Notes: a model not told the origin generated them from the sequence alone. A stretch of 64,000 bases of DNA from Methanobrevibacter ruminantium (GCA_004553595.1 SFKZ01000006.1:19720-83719); one strand, 5' to 3'; counted from the first letter of the stretch, positions 18,535 through 27,863 are shown. Made by a program: numbers and translations.

Positions 18535-19149
18535 TTAAATGTGATTAATATCATCAAGATAAATTACTTCATCACAAATAATATCCATTAAATCCCTATC
18601 ATGGCTAACAACAAGCAAACCCATGTTTCTTTCCTTGACAATCTTTAAAACTGATTCAAAGATCTGAACTTGAGTGATTGCATCAAGCATAGTGGTCATT
18701 TCATCAGCTATTAAGAATTTAGTCTTTGGATTTAAAGACCTTAAAACTGAGAATCTTTGCAATTCACCACCGGAAAGCTCTGCAGGCCATCTGTTTAGCC
18801 AAGATTTTTGAATACCGAAGTCTTCCAACAAACCATCAGGAACATCCCAAGATTCCTCCAAGACTTCATGCATCTTCCACTTAGGATTCATAACCTTTTC
18901 GGGATGCTGATAAATCAATTGAACAGGGTTAAAACCGCTTTTAGGGATTTCATTTCCATCCAATCTCACTTCACCATCATATCTTTTAATGTGTCCAGCA
19001 AGTATTTTGCATAAGCTTGATTTACCGCTTCCACTGTCTCCAAACAAACCTAAAATCTTCTTATTGTCAATGGTTATGTCAACATCCTTCAAGATTTGCC
19101 TAGATCCTGAACTATATTTGAATGAAATATTTCTACCAGTTAACTCCAT
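18535..19149 (-). CDS. ABC importer ATPase subunit (NikE/OppF type)
   Basis: 204 residues, short for the family because it lacks the C-terminal oligopeptide-transporter extension. Walker A is GDSGSGKSSLCK (about 36-47), the signature LSGGELQRF (about 125) and Walker B FLIADEMTTMLD. It energises the heteromeric permease with the 19155-20099 ATPase. The gap to that gene is 5 bp, with GGGAGTAGATAAT before ATG. It is the last gene of the five-gene importer unit. Confidence 0.88.
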   Translation of the reverse strand: MELTGRNISFKYSSGSRQILKDVDITIDNKKILGLFGDSGSGKSSLCKILAGHIKRYDGEVRLDGNEIPKSGFNPVQLIYQHPEKVMNPKWKMHEVLEESWDVPDGLLEDFGIQKSWLNRWPAELSGGELQRFSVLRSLNPKTKFLIADEMTTMLDAITQVQIFESVLKIVKERNMGLLVVSHDRDLMDIICDEVIYLDDINHI

Positions 19150-19154
19150 ATTAT

Positions 19155-20099
19155 CTACTCCCCATATTTAAAGCATCTGACCCTCTTATTCTCATCAATA
19201 GGGAATAAGAACGGCCTTTCCTTATCACAATTCTCCAACTTATGAGGACAACGTTCATAATATGGACATCCTACTGGAATCTCACCATGCAATGGCTGAT
19301 GCCCTTTAGTTAGTTCAAAACCATTATGAGGCAATGCCTTATAAAGGGATTTGGTATATGGATGAAGCAAATTCTCTCCTTCACCACTGAAATCACTTGC
19401 ATTTGCAACTTCAATAACATAACCTGAATAGAAGATTGCTATTCTGTTTGCAACCTTCAAAGCAGCATCAATATCGTGGGTAATAAGCAAAACCCCCACA
19501 TTATCTGCTGCCATCTGTCTTAAATGATTCAAGGTTTCCTCTACAGACTTTTCATCCAATCCTGGAGTTGGCTCATCCGCAATTACAAGCTTAGGATTTG
19601 TAAGAAGAGCTGTTGATACAAGAACCCTTCTTGCCATACCACCAGACAATTGGAAAGGATACATGTCATCCACTTCCTCAGACAAGCCATATTTCTCGAA
19701 AATAGCCCTTTGCTTAGCTCTTTTCTCCTTCTCCTCAGCTTCATCAGCACATTCACCAATAACCTGGTCTGAAACCTTCATTAAAGGATCTAAAAAGTTA
19801 ACAGATTGGGGAATCAAGGCAATCTCATGACCACGCAATTCCTTTTTCAATTCCTCTGTTAAAACATCCCCTTTATAGACCATATTACCAGATAAATTAG
19901 CGTTGTGAGGCAGAATACCAAGGATTGCATGTGCAAGAAGACTCTTACCAGATCCGCTTGAACCTAAAACAGCAACGATTTCGCCTTCCTTAATATCCAA
20001 AGTCAAATCCGGGATAACCTTAAGCTCTCTTTGATTCAAACCTTTGACATATTGGGTAAATGAAATGGAAATATTTGAAACATTAATTAAATCACTCAT
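19155..20099 (-). CDS. ABC importer ATPase subunit (NikD/OppD type)
   Basis: 314 residues. Walker A GSSGSGKSLLAH (about 45), the Q-loop region IPQSVNFLDPLMKVSDQV, signature LSGGMARRVLVS and Walker B KLVIADEPTPGLDE. It has the C-terminal oligopeptide/dipeptide domain with a Cys cluster (GCPYYERCPHKLENCDKERP), which in this family can bind an Fe-S cluster. TAGGTGATAAT precedes the ATG. It is 8 bp after the permease gene. Substrate class by homology is nickel or peptide; context favours a metal or metal chelate. Confidence 0.9.
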   Translation of the reverse strand: MSDLINVSNISISFTQYVKGLNQRELKVIPDLTLDIKEGEIVAVLGSSGSGKSLLAHAILGILPHNANLSGNMVYKGDVLTEELKKELRGHEIALIPQSVNFLDPLMKVSDQVIGECADEAEEKEKRAKQRAIFEKYGLSEEVDDMYPFQLSGGMARRVLVSTALLTNPKLVIADEPTPGLDEKSVEETLNHLRQMAADNVGVLLITHDIDAALKVANRIAIFYSGYVIEVANASDFSGEGENLLHPYTKSLYKALPHNGFELTKGHQPLHGEIPVGCPYYERCPHKLENCDKERPFLFPIDENKRVRCFKYGE

Positions 20100-20107
20100 A
20101 TTATCAC

Positions 20108-20968
20108 CTAATCATTTGCACTTGCTGGATCCAGCATCTTCTTGATGTTCTCTCCTGCAATATCAAACAATAATACAAGAATCAATAATGCCAACCCAGG
20201 GAATAAAGCTAACCACCAATTACCAGTTGCAAGGTATTTCATGGATTCAGACAAGATAATACCGATAGCCGGTTCATGCGGAGATAATCCGAAACCTAAG
20301 AAAGTTACACTTGCCTCGTGCATGATTGCATGAGGGAAAATCAAGATTGTACCTACAATCACTTGAGTGATAACCAAAGGTAAGATCTGTTTTCTTGCAA
20401 TCCAAAACTTGGATTGTCCTAATTTTTCTGAAATTGTAACAAATTCTGAAGTTTTAATACATTTTATTTCAGCTCTAAGCACTCTTGCAAGAGATGTCCA
20501 GTGAGTGAATGCAACACCAATCAATACACCGAAAGCACCTCCACCTAAAGCAATGGATATAAGGATAATAAGCAAGATGTGTGGAATGGATAGGAATACA
20601 TCTATCAACCATGAAACAAAACTGTCCAAATGCTTATTGAAACTTGATAAGAACGCTAAGGCAACAGCAATGATACTGCTTAAAATGGAAGCGAAGAATC
20701 CTATTTGAACACTTAATCCTAAACCTTTTAAGGTACGGATAAACATGTCCCTACCTAACCAATCTGTACCGAAGATATGCTCCAAGGAAGGAGGTTGGTT
20801 CATCATGGTCCAGTTGGTAGTGATGCTTTTTGGGTCAATGAAGAAACTGATAACAACAACCAAAATCAAGATGAAAGCGGATAAACCTATTGCAAGCAAT
20901 GTTTTGGTCCTCAAATTCATGTTGCCTAAAACATCAAACTTATTCACTTTATTGACTGACTCATCCAT
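20108..20968 (-). CDS. ABC importer permease (NikC/DppC type)
   Basis: About 286 residues with five to six membrane segments and the N-terminal NikC/DppC pattern SLEHIFGTDWLGRDMFIRTLKG. The cytoplasmic EAA loop is around VTISEKLGQSKFWIARKQILP. It pairs with the NikB-type permease to form the translocation pore. The start is placed at the ATG at 20968 (GTG at 20977 is three codons earlier), overlapping the upstream gene by 8 bp, which implies translational coupling. Confidence 0.9.
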   Translation of the reverse strand: MDESVNKVNKFDVLGNMNLRTKTLLAIGLSAFILILVVVISFFIDPKSITTNWTMMNQPPSLEHIFGTDWLGRDMFIRTLKGLGLSVQIGFFASILSSIIAVALAFLSSFNKHLDSFVSWLIDVFLSIPHILLIILISIALGGGAFGVLIGVAFTHWTSLARVLRAEIKCIKTSEFVTISEKLGQSKFWIARKQILPLVITQVIVGTILIFPHAIMHEASVTFLGFGLSPHEPAIGIILSESMKYLATGNWWLALFPGLALLILVLLFDIAGENIKKMLDPASAND

Positions 20969-21953
20969 CTTCCTCACCTTCCCTGATTCTTGGGTCTACA
21001 AAGTTATAAAGGATATCTGCAATTAAATTCCCACAATAAACAAATATTGCACTGAATATAACAATACCCAACAATAGTGGGACATCACTTCTCAAACCTG
21101 CAGAAACCGCTGCCTGACCAATTCCAGGATACATGAAAACCTGTTCAACAAGAACGGTTCCACCAAACAATTCGCTGAAAGACAAGAATTGCAATGTGAT
21201 AGCAGGCAAAAGAATGTTTCTTACACCGTGCCTTTTAATCAAAGTCCATCCATCTTCCCCTCTTGCTTTTGCAAAAAGGAAATAATCAGTTGACATGACT
21301 TCAATAAGCTTGTCACGAGTATACAATGCAATTGATGCAACACCTAAAATGCTCAAAGTGAATGCAGGCAAGATCAAATGCCTTAACCAATCCCAAAATG
21401 AAACATCCTGACTCAGTGCACCAATCGGCACTCCGCCACTTACAGGGAATAGTCCTAAATAAACACTGAATACCATTACAACAAGCAATGCAATCCAAAA
21501 TGTAGGGGCAGATTGCAATATGTAACAATAGACTTTCACTGCCTTGTCTACCCAAGTGTCTCTTTTAAATCCTGCAAGAACACCTAATGCAAAACCTAAT
21601 ACACCGGAAATCAACCAAGAGGTTAACATCAAAATTAATGATGCTGTGAACTTTTCACCAATAACATGCAATACTGGAGTCCTATAAATTAAAGAAGTTC
21701 CAAAATCACCAACGATAATATTTCCTAACCAATTCAATAGTTTTTCAGTAATCGGCTGATTTACACCCCAATAAGCTTCCAATTGAGCAATTTTTTCAGG
21801 GCCTACAACCATATTGGAAATATAAGCGTTTACTGGATTTATAGGAGACATGTCAATTAATATAAAACTTAATAATATTACAACAACCAATAATATAACA
21901 AAACGGACAAGCTTATATCCTAAAAATTTAAGTATTTTCTGTTTATCTAACAA
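20961..21953 (-). CDS. ABC importer permease (NikB/DppB type)
   Basis: About 330 residues with six membrane segments. It opens with KFLGYKLVRFVILLVVVIL and has the typical ISNMVVGPEKIAQLEAYWGVNQP periplasmic stretch, the EAA loop KARGEDGWTLIKRHGVRN and the DPB family ending DILYNFVDPRIREGEE. An ATG at 21968 is possible, but its GGGAGG lies inside that reading and is spaced correctly for the TTG at 21953, so I choose TTG. It lies 355 bp downstream of the binding-protein gene, with a hairpin between. Confidence 0.9.
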   Translation of the reverse strand: MLDKQKILKFLGYKLVRFVILLVVVILLSFILIDMSPINPVNAYISNMVVGPEKIAQLEAYWGVNQPITEKLLNWLGNIIVGDFGTSLIYRTPVLHVIGEKFTASLILMLTSWLISGVLGFALGVLAGFKRDTWVDKAVKVYCYILQSAPTFWIALLVVMVFSVYLGLFPVSGGVPIGALSQDVSFWDWLRHLILPAFTLSILGVASIALYTRDKLIEVMSTDYFLFAKARGEDGWTLIKRHGVRNILLPAITLQFLSFSELFGGTVLVEQVFMYPGIGQAAVSAGLRSDVPLLLGIVIFSAIFVYCGNLIADILYNFVDPRIREGEEDG

Positions 21954-22267
21954 AAAATAACCTCCCATAAAAATTTACACATAGTGAACAATTAAATTTG
22001 AAAATCTAATAATAATAACTCTAAACTCATAATAAAATAAAATCAATAAACATACTCAAAAAAATACAATTTACCCATATCTTTCCTTAATGCATTAAAA
22101 AAGCTTAAATAAACAATATTTTTAGAAATTATAATCTGAATATAAAAATTGGAATTTAAATATGAAAACTATAATCTAAATATAAATACATCTATAAAAT
22201 TTTCTTTTATTGAAAGTTGAAAGGAAACTAATTCTTCATTTGAATAAAAAACTTAAAAAAATTAGAA

Positions 22268-22306
22268 GGAAGTAGAAAAAGGTTTTTGAAAACTTTTCCT
22301 ACCTCC
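22268..22306 (-). terminator. Stem-loop after the binding-protein gene
   Basis: Between the binding-protein stop (22323) and the permease gene, GTAG...CTAC plus an inner A/T stem form a long imperfect hairpin (outer arms near GGAAGTAG 22268-22275 and CTACCTCC 22299-22306). This position is typical of an attenuating or stabilising hairpin that raises the binding protein above the permease level. The rest of 21969-22322 is AT-rich and gene-free. Confidence 0.5.
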
Positions 22307-22322
22307 ATCACTTATACATTTT

Positions 22323-23930
22323 TTATGCTGTAGAGTTAGTCATGGTCCAGTCATATATGTTACTGAATAAGTCTCCTCCGTGAGGTTGCAATAGAGCAGT
22401 GTCATTGGAAATGTCCACTCTATCATTTACAAAGTAACCGTATTTGATTTCACCTAACCATAACCAGTTTGCATCACCTTTAGGTGAGATACCAGTGGTA
22501 CCGTCCCAGGATACTGCAGACCAATCTTTGTATGAAGCTTCACAGGATTCAGCAAATGCAGCATCCATGTGAGCGTCTACAGCACTGTTGTTTACTCTTG
22601 CAGGGTTGAAGTCAGAAGAACTGTAGTATTCTCCGTACATGTCAGAAGGATCTGTGGAACCGTATCCCCAGAGAACTCCTTGAGAGTATTGATTTGGATA
22701 GATTTCATCCCATTCAGCACCGACAGGTTCAACTTCAATACCGAATTCTTTAGCTTGTTCTGATAATCCTAAAGCTAATGCTTGTCTTTCTGGAGCATTT
22801 GCAGAGTAATATACTTTGAATGATGCTTTTGTACCATCTTTTTCTCTTATTCCGTCACCGTCAGAGTCAACCCAACCAGCTTCTTCTAAGGTTTTGTTAG
22901 CAAATGCAACGTCACCGTCTTCAATTGCTGCTTCTGGGTTAGCCCATGGTAATTGATGAGCAATACCGTCGTAGGAAGGAACACCTAATCCGTTTAATGC
23001 ACCATCAGCTAATGCAGTTCTGTTAATACCATAGTTCAATGCTTTTCTTATTGCAATGTCTGCAGTTACATTGTTACCAATGGTGTAGTTATCTTCTGGA
23101 GATACTTCACCAGTATCAGGTACACTTGGCAATGAAATACCACGAACGTCAATTGTGTCCATTAAGTACATGGTGTATCCGTCAACCTTTTCCTTACCGT
23201 ATTCAAGAGGTACAGCTACAATATCAGCTTCTCCGTTTTTAGCTAAGTTGAATGCTGCTTCGTTTTGAGCAAAGAGAATGGTTATTTTTTCGATTTGAGG
23301 CATTTTACCATAGTAATCAGGGTTTTTCTCTAAGATTACTTGTTGACCTTTATCCCATTGTACGAATTTGTATGGTCCAGAACCTATAGGGTTTTCACCA
23401 TAGGTTTCATTGTTATAGGAATCAGAAGGTACAATACCGATGTAAGCTAATTTATCCAAGAAAGTGGAATCAGATTTGTTTAAATCAAATTCTACAGTGT
23501 AATCATCAATAGCTTTAGCTTCATTTAAAGCAGTTAAGTCTAAGCTTGCACCACTTTCTTTTGCGGCATTGAATGTGAATGCTACATCTTCTGCAGTAAG
23601 TGGTGTACCATCGGTAAACTTGACATCATCTCTTAAGTTTACAGTATATTTCTTATAATCACTAGAAATATCATAGTCTGTAGCCAAATCATTTGAGTAA
23701 GTACCGTTTGTATTCATTTTAAGTAAGGTACTTTGAATCAATGGCTCTGCATAATAGTTCCAACCTGCAATTGGATCGAAACCAGCTTCTGGTTCCCCTC
23801 CATGACTGTAAGCCGCAACTACAATTTCACCAGGCCCTCTTTCATGTGAGCCCCATCCCATAAGAAGAGCTCCACCAATGAGTACTAGAATAATTGCGAT
23901 TACCGCACCAATTATATATTTTGTATCCAT
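22323..23930 (-). CDS. ABC importer substrate-binding protein (family 5; nickel/peptide)
   Basis: 535 residues. An N-terminal membrane anchor (IIGAVIAIILVLIGGALLMGW) lacks a lipobox Cys, so it is probably held by an uncleaved segment. The body shows the SBP family 5 pattern: LATDYDISSDYKKYTVNLRD, GTPLTAEDVAFTFNAAKESG, IGSGPYKFVQWDKGQQVILEKNPDYYG and AIRKALNYGINRTAL. An acidic Asp-rich loop (DSDGDGIREKDG) may bind cations. The family binds oligopeptides, nickel-histidine or metal-opine complexes. The adjacent nicotianamine synthase makes a metal-chelate ligand plausible but unproven. AAGGAGTCTTATT precedes the ATG. Confidence 0.9.
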   Translation of the reverse strand: MDTKYIIGAVIAIILVLIGGALLMGWGSHERGPGEIVVAAYSHGGEPEAGFDPIAGWNYYAEPLIQSTLLKMNTNGTYSNDLATDYDISSDYKKYTVNLRDDVKFTDGTPLTAEDVAFTFNAAKESGASLDLTALNEAKAIDDYTVEFDLNKSDSTFLDKLAYIGIVPSDSYNNETYGENPIGSGPYKFVQWDKGQQVILEKNPDYYGKMPQIEKITILFAQNEAAFNLAKNGEADIVAVPLEYGKEKVDGYTMYLMDTIDVRGISLPSVPDTGEVSPEDNYTIGNNVTADIAIRKALNYGINRTALADGALNGLGVPSYDGIAHQLPWANPEAAIEDGDVAFANKTLEEAGWVDSDGDGIREKDGTKASFKVYYSANAPERQALALGLSEQAKEFGIEVEPVGAEWDEIYPNQYSQGVLWGYGSTDPSDMYGEYYSSSDFNPARVNNSAVDAHMDAAFAESCEASYKDWSAVSWDGTTGISPKGDANWLWLGEIKYGYFVNDRVDISNDTALLQPHGGDLFSNIYDWTMTNSTA

Positions 23931-24103
23931 AATAAGACTCCTTAAGTTAAAAATAAAATATTAAACAACAATCTTAAAAAATGAAAATTTCAATAACAAA
24001 ATTTTCATTAAACAATAGTAATAATAATATTAAAATTGTTATTAATTTAATACTTTACACTAAATAATTATTACATACATATATAAAAATATTTCTAAAA
24101 AAA

Positions 24104-24250
24104 GTAATACAAAATGACTTATTTTTGGCTAAAAAGTATTAATTATTACTAAAATCAATTTTATTTAAATATTAGGTAATAATTTTAAATTTTAAAAAGT
24201 ATTACTCGTTAGTATTACAAAATAAGCAAAAATAGATAGAATAGTAATAC
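24104..24250. promoter_or_regulatory. Cluster of GTATTAC/GTAATAC sites upstream of the importer operon
   Basis: Exact heptamers at 24104-24110 (GTAATAC), 24199-24205 and 24212-24218 (GTATTAC, 13 bp apart) and 24244-24250 (GTAATAC), plus GTATTAATTATTAC at 24136-24149. Two are embedded in AAAAAGTATTA as in the ATPase array. They lie 170-320 bp before the binding-protein start, in a 500-bp spacer (23931-24439) with no gene. This is the same motif as at 16604-16795, so I infer co-regulation. Confidence 0.6.
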
Positions 24251-24439
24251 CATAATTTACTATGAATAGTGAACTAAAATATTAAAAAATTATCGAAAAA
24301 AAAGATAGGATAAAATTAAAAAAAGTTAAAAAATTATTAAAAAACTAAGAAAAAAATAGAAAATTAAGAAAAAAAATAGAAAAAGAAAATAGCTAATAAT
24401 AGCATTTAAATTTTAAAACACTAAGAATAAACACTAAAT

Positions 24440-25405
24440 TTATTCGATACCGAAGGATTTTTTAAGTAACTCAGCGTTAACGAATCCTTCTTTGTATAAT
24501 TTACCAGTGGTTAAATCGTTGATAACAACTTCAGCTGGTGCAAACATTCCTTTGTCGATTTGGTAGAAGTCAAATCCTGCATCTTTAAATACGTCAAAGA
24601 ATGGTTTACCATATCCATCAGCTGCAGAAGATGGTAATTGAGCTGCTACTGCTGCAATGTCATCTCCTTCTTCAGATTTGACATAGTAGTAAGTTCTTCC
24701 ACCGAATAAAACTGCATCATTGGTTTTGCCCATAGCTTTTAATCCATCTGGGTCGATAGGAGCGATTGGTGCAATACCTGCTGCATGTACAACTTTTTTA
24801 ACATCGAATTTTAAGAATTCTAACATTTTGTAGGTACCGTTTTCAACTACTCTTCCTGCAATTTGGATAGATCCAACTAAGGAAGCAGTAGGAGCTACAA
24901 GCAAGAATACATTTTCTACAGCTACACCACATTCATCTGCAATGTATGCTGCTACATCATCACCAGGCAATACATCAGCTTCTAAAGTTAAGATTGCAAT
25001 ATCAGCTTCATCTTTGTAATCAATTTCCTCATAGGTTTCAGCTGGTTTTAAGGATAATGCTCTAGCTGGACCGGAACCTAATGCAAAGAAGTCTCCTACA
25101 GAAACAGACCAACCTGCTTTTTGTGCACCTAAGGTGGAAATAGCTGGGAAATCGGTTTTTATCTTTACAGAAGGTAATGCGAATTTTTCAGATAAGTCTC
25201 CAGGAATGGAAATACCCACATCAGCTAATCCTCCAAGACATACTTTAGTATATAATTCACCTGCTTTAAAACTACCAGCAACATTTACACCACAGTCAAT
25301 AACGGTTGCTCCGTTTCCTAATTTGGAAACAGCAATGTTAAGGTCGTCAGCTTTTTCAATCATTACATCTACAGTTTTTTTAGCTTCTAAATTGACACTA
25401 ACCAT
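24440..25405 (-). CDS. mch: Methenyltetrahydromethanopterin cyclohydrolase
   Basis: 321 residues, the full family length. It hydrolyses N5,N10-methenyl-H4MPT from formyl-H4MPT in the reversible CO2-to-methane pathway, in the cytoplasm as a trimer. Recognisable segments are MVSVNLEAKKTVDVMIE, GATVIDCGVNVAGSFKAGELYTKVCLGGLA, ALGSGPARALSLKPAE and GKPFFDVFKDAGFDFYQIDKGMFAPAEVVIND. GAGGTTAAACT precedes ATG. Monocistronic, as is usual for this housekeeping gene in Methanobacteriales. Confidence 0.97.
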   Translation of the reverse strand: MVSVNLEAKKTVDVMIEKADDLNIAVSKLGNGATVIDCGVNVAGSFKAGELYTKVCLGGLADVGISIPGDLSEKFALPSVKIKTDFPAISTLGAQKAGWSVSVGDFFALGSGPARALSLKPAETYEEIDYKDEADIAILTLEADVLPGDDVAAYIADECGVAVENVFLLVAPTASLVGSIQIAGRVVENGTYKMLEFLKFDVKKVVHAAGIAPIAPIDPDGLKAMGKTNDAVLFGGRTYYYVKSEEGDDIAAVAAQLPSSAADGYGKPFFDVFKDAGFDFYQIDKGMFAPAEVVINDLTTGKLYKEGFVNAELLKKSFGIE

Positions 25406-25755
25406 AGTTTAACCTCAATTAAAATATATTCTAATTTATAATTAGTTTATTCAAATAAAAATAATTAAATTGATTTAAAATTATTGATTTAAATTGAATT
25501 TACTTATTGATAATGAATAAAATATTATAATGATATTTTTAATTAACTAACTATTTAAAATTTTATAAATTTATTCAAATACAAAATGGTTATTATAAAC
25601 AATATATCACAAAAATTAAAAATTAAAAGAATGATAAGAAAAAACAATTATAAATAACAATAATAGTTAAATTAAATAAATTATAAAAATTAATTCATAT
25701 AATGAACTTTTTTCAATATATGATGATTTTTTTACAAATTTTAAAAGGAAATAAA
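25406..25755. other. AT-rich divergent promoter region
   Basis: 350 bp between mch and the divergent flavodoxin-like gene, containing several TTTATA/TATAAA-type TATA candidates for both directions. No gene or repeat is evident. Confidence 0.5.
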
Positions 25756-26388
25756 ATGGCTAAAAAAATAATAGCAGTCAATGCAGGACCTAGAAAAGGA
25801 TGGAATACTGACACTCTAATTGATGAAGCGATAAAGGGAGCGAAATCTGCAGGCGCAGAAGTGCAGAAATTCAACTTGTTCCGTTTGGAAAAATACACAG
25901 GATGCATTTCATGCTTTGGATGTAAAAAAAATAAATATAAAGGAAATTGCATACGCAAAGACGGGTTGACAGAAGTATTGGATGCAATTCGTGAAGCCGA
26001 TGGATTGATAATAGGATCTCCAAACTACTTAGGTGAACTTACAGCATCATTTAGAGCACTTTATGAAAGATTGGTATTTCAAAACTTGACATACAATACA
26101 GAGACTCCATGCTGCAATGAAAATCCAATTCCAACATTGCTAATTATGACAAGCAATGCACCTGATACAATGTATGCGGAATTGCTTCAAAATTATCAAA
26201 AAGTTTTTAATAGATTTGTAGGGCCAACTGAAGTCTTTGTATCTGGAGAAACACTTCAGCTTAAGGATTACAGCAAAACAGATTGGCCATGGTTTTTCAA
26301 TGCTGAAGAAAGATATGAAAGACATGAAAAGATTTTCCCTAAAGAAAGAGAAGCTGCTTTCGAAAAAGGAAAAGAATTAGTTAAATAA
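25756..26388 (+). CDS. Flavodoxin-like FMN reductase family protein
   Basis: 210 residues from the ATG at 25756 (AAAAGGAAATAAA in front; the frame extends to an ATG at 25702). The N-terminus KKIIAVNAGPRKGWNTDTL is a phosphate loop. YTGCISCFGCKKNKYKGNC is the Cys-rich segment of iron-sulfur flavoprotein-type reductases, and ADGLIIGSPNYLGELTASFRALYERL the FMN-binding region. It is probably an electron carrier or quinone/nitro reductase; the substrate is unknown. It is immediately followed by a coding remnant of an alcohol dehydrogenase. Confidence 0.82.
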   Translation: MAKKIIAVNAGPRKGWNTDTLIDEAIKGAKSAGAEVQKFNLFRLEKYTGCISCFGCKKNKYKGNCIRKDGLTEVLDAIREADGLIIGSPNYLGELTASFRALYERLVFQNLTYNTETPCCNENPIPTLLIMTSNAPDTMYAELLQNYQKVFNRFVGPTEVFVSGETLQLKDYSKTDWPWFFNAEERYERHEKIFPKEREAAFEKGKELVK

Positions 26389-26474
26389 TTGATGAAATCG
26401 AAAAAGCTTTCAAACTTATGGATGAAAAGCCAAAAGACTTGATCAAGCCTATCATTTACACAGATGACTTATAG
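26388..26474 (+). pseudogene. C-terminal remnant of a zinc-type alcohol dehydrogenase
   Basis: Directly after the flavodoxin-like stop, a different frame reads IDEIEKAFKLMDEKPKDLIK then PIIYTDDL and a stop at 26472-26474. This matches the usual last helix of zinc-dependent alcohol/threonine dehydrogenases. No start or upstream domain exists in this frame, so it is a leftover tail, presumably after a deletion that fused the preceding gene to this point. Confidence 0.65.
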
Positions 26475-26607
26475 ATTAATCTTTTATATTTTCTTTTTTA
26501 TTTTTAATTTCTTTATTTTTAATTTTTTTCTATTTTTTATTTAAACTACTATTTTCTTATTTTAAAATAAAATTAATATTCTCTTTTAAAATAAAATAAA
26601 TATTTTC

Positions 26608-27156
26608 TTAAAATTCCAATTGTTCTGCAATGCACATCTTACAGACTGCATTAGGAGAGTCAACATTTGCATCCTTTACAGGGCAATAGTACTTTCCATT
26701 TATTTTTTCCACATACAATGAACCTGGAAATGGAGTTCCAACAGGATGAATAGGCTCTTCAAGAATAAAAGTAGTGTATAGTGATATGATAGAATAGACT
26801 AAAGGAAACTTTGTTTTATGGCTTAATGATTCAGAATCCTCATAGGACTGCAATGTTGCCACTGCATCTATAAACTCATCCTTATCGATTTTATGAGTAT
26901 AGTGATTGTTATTGCTCCTTACTTCCTTTAAGCGAGCTAAAAAGTATTTTGCATATATTCCATGACTTTTCTTTTTATAGCTGTCTTGAACATATTTGCT
27001 TTCATCAATCAGTTCTGCATTGATTTCCATCAAGTCAAATACAGATACTGTTCCTGCATAATCCTTTAATACCTGTAAAAGAGCATCATTGGATATGCTA
27101 TCCTCTCCAATAACAACATTTGAAAATTCCTTATACATTTCCTCATTTATAGTCAT
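26608..27156 (-). CDS. DUF2115 (UPF0305) family protein
   Basis: 182 residues from the ATG at 27156 (GAGTGATTTT in front; the frame reaches a TTG at 27168). The C-terminal signature EEPIHPVGTPFPGSLYVEK...YYCPVKDANVDSPNAVCKMC with IAEQ is the hallmark of DUF2115, a family largely restricted to methanogens. Three Cys in the tail could bind metal. Function unknown. A diverged homologue follows upstream (27340-27810) on the same strand. Confidence 0.82.
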   Translation of the reverse strand: MTINEEMYKEFSNVVIGEDSISNDALLQVLKDYAGTVSVFDLMEINAELIDESKYVQDSYKKKSHGIYAKYFLARLKEVRSNNNHYTHKIDKDEFIDAVATLQSYEDSESLSHKTKFPLVYSIISLYTTFILEEPIHPVGTPFPGSLYVEKINGKYYCPVKDANVDSPNAVCKMCIAEQLEF

Positions 27157-27339
27157 AAAATCACTCAATCATTTTTAAAATGCGTTTTTTATTAAAAAAG
27201 AAAAAATTAAAAAACAATGAGGTTTTAAATTTTGCTGGGATTGTCGTTAATTAATAACTGTGTTATTTAATTCTCTTTCCAATCATTTTGCATGTTTTAA
27301 TGATGAAATATATTTTCCTTAATGACTTAAATATCTAAT

Positions 27340-27810
27340 TTATATAAATCCAAAGGAATAACCTGCATTTTTGCAAATGCAATATCTGCATAATGATCTT
27401 TCATCCTTAATGTGGATGATTCTGTTCTTGCATTTGTATTCACCGTTTTCCAAAAAGACATCATACTTTGTAGGATTATCTCCAAAAGGATGCAATGGCT
27501 TTTTAGCTATTAAAACAAGATATAAAGAAAGTTCTCTTGTGAAATCCCTTGTTTCAATGTCTCCTGGATCATAAACACTGAAATAATAGTTTACATCACC
27601 TTCTATATTCTTAATTACAGCATCTTTTATTTCATAGTCCTCTTCAATATTCTTTTCATATATCTCATCATAAATTGAAGAATTATAAATAGCTAATCGT
27701 TTTGTTATGCTATCAGGATATCTCTCATCCGTAGCTTTTCTCTTTAAATAGTCTATGGGATAATCTTTCAAATTTTCTCTTATTTTTTCCAATAAATCTG
27801 TTGCTTTCAT
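27340..27810 (-). CDS. Divergent DUF2115-like protein
   Basis: 156 residues from the ATG at 27810 (AGGTG in front; GTG at 27819 is possible). It aligns in its C-terminal half with the neighbouring DUF2115 protein: LYLVLIAKKPLHPFGDNP, then YKCKNR and CRYCICKNAG in place of YYCPVK and CKMCIAEQ. The N-terminal half is unrelated by eye. Probably an old tandem duplicate; the function is unknown. Confidence 0.7.
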   Translation of the reverse strand: MKATDLLEKIRENLKDYPIDYLKRKATDERYPDSITKRLAIYNSSIYDEIYEKNIEEDYEIKDAVIKNIEGDVNYYFSVYDPGDIETRDFTRELSLYLVLIAKKPLHPFGDNPTKYDVFLENGEYKCKNRIIHIKDERSLCRYCICKNAGYSFGFI

Positions 27811-27863
27811 GAATGACACCTGATAATCAATAAATGAAAATTCTAAAAAAAGTAAAAAAAGAG

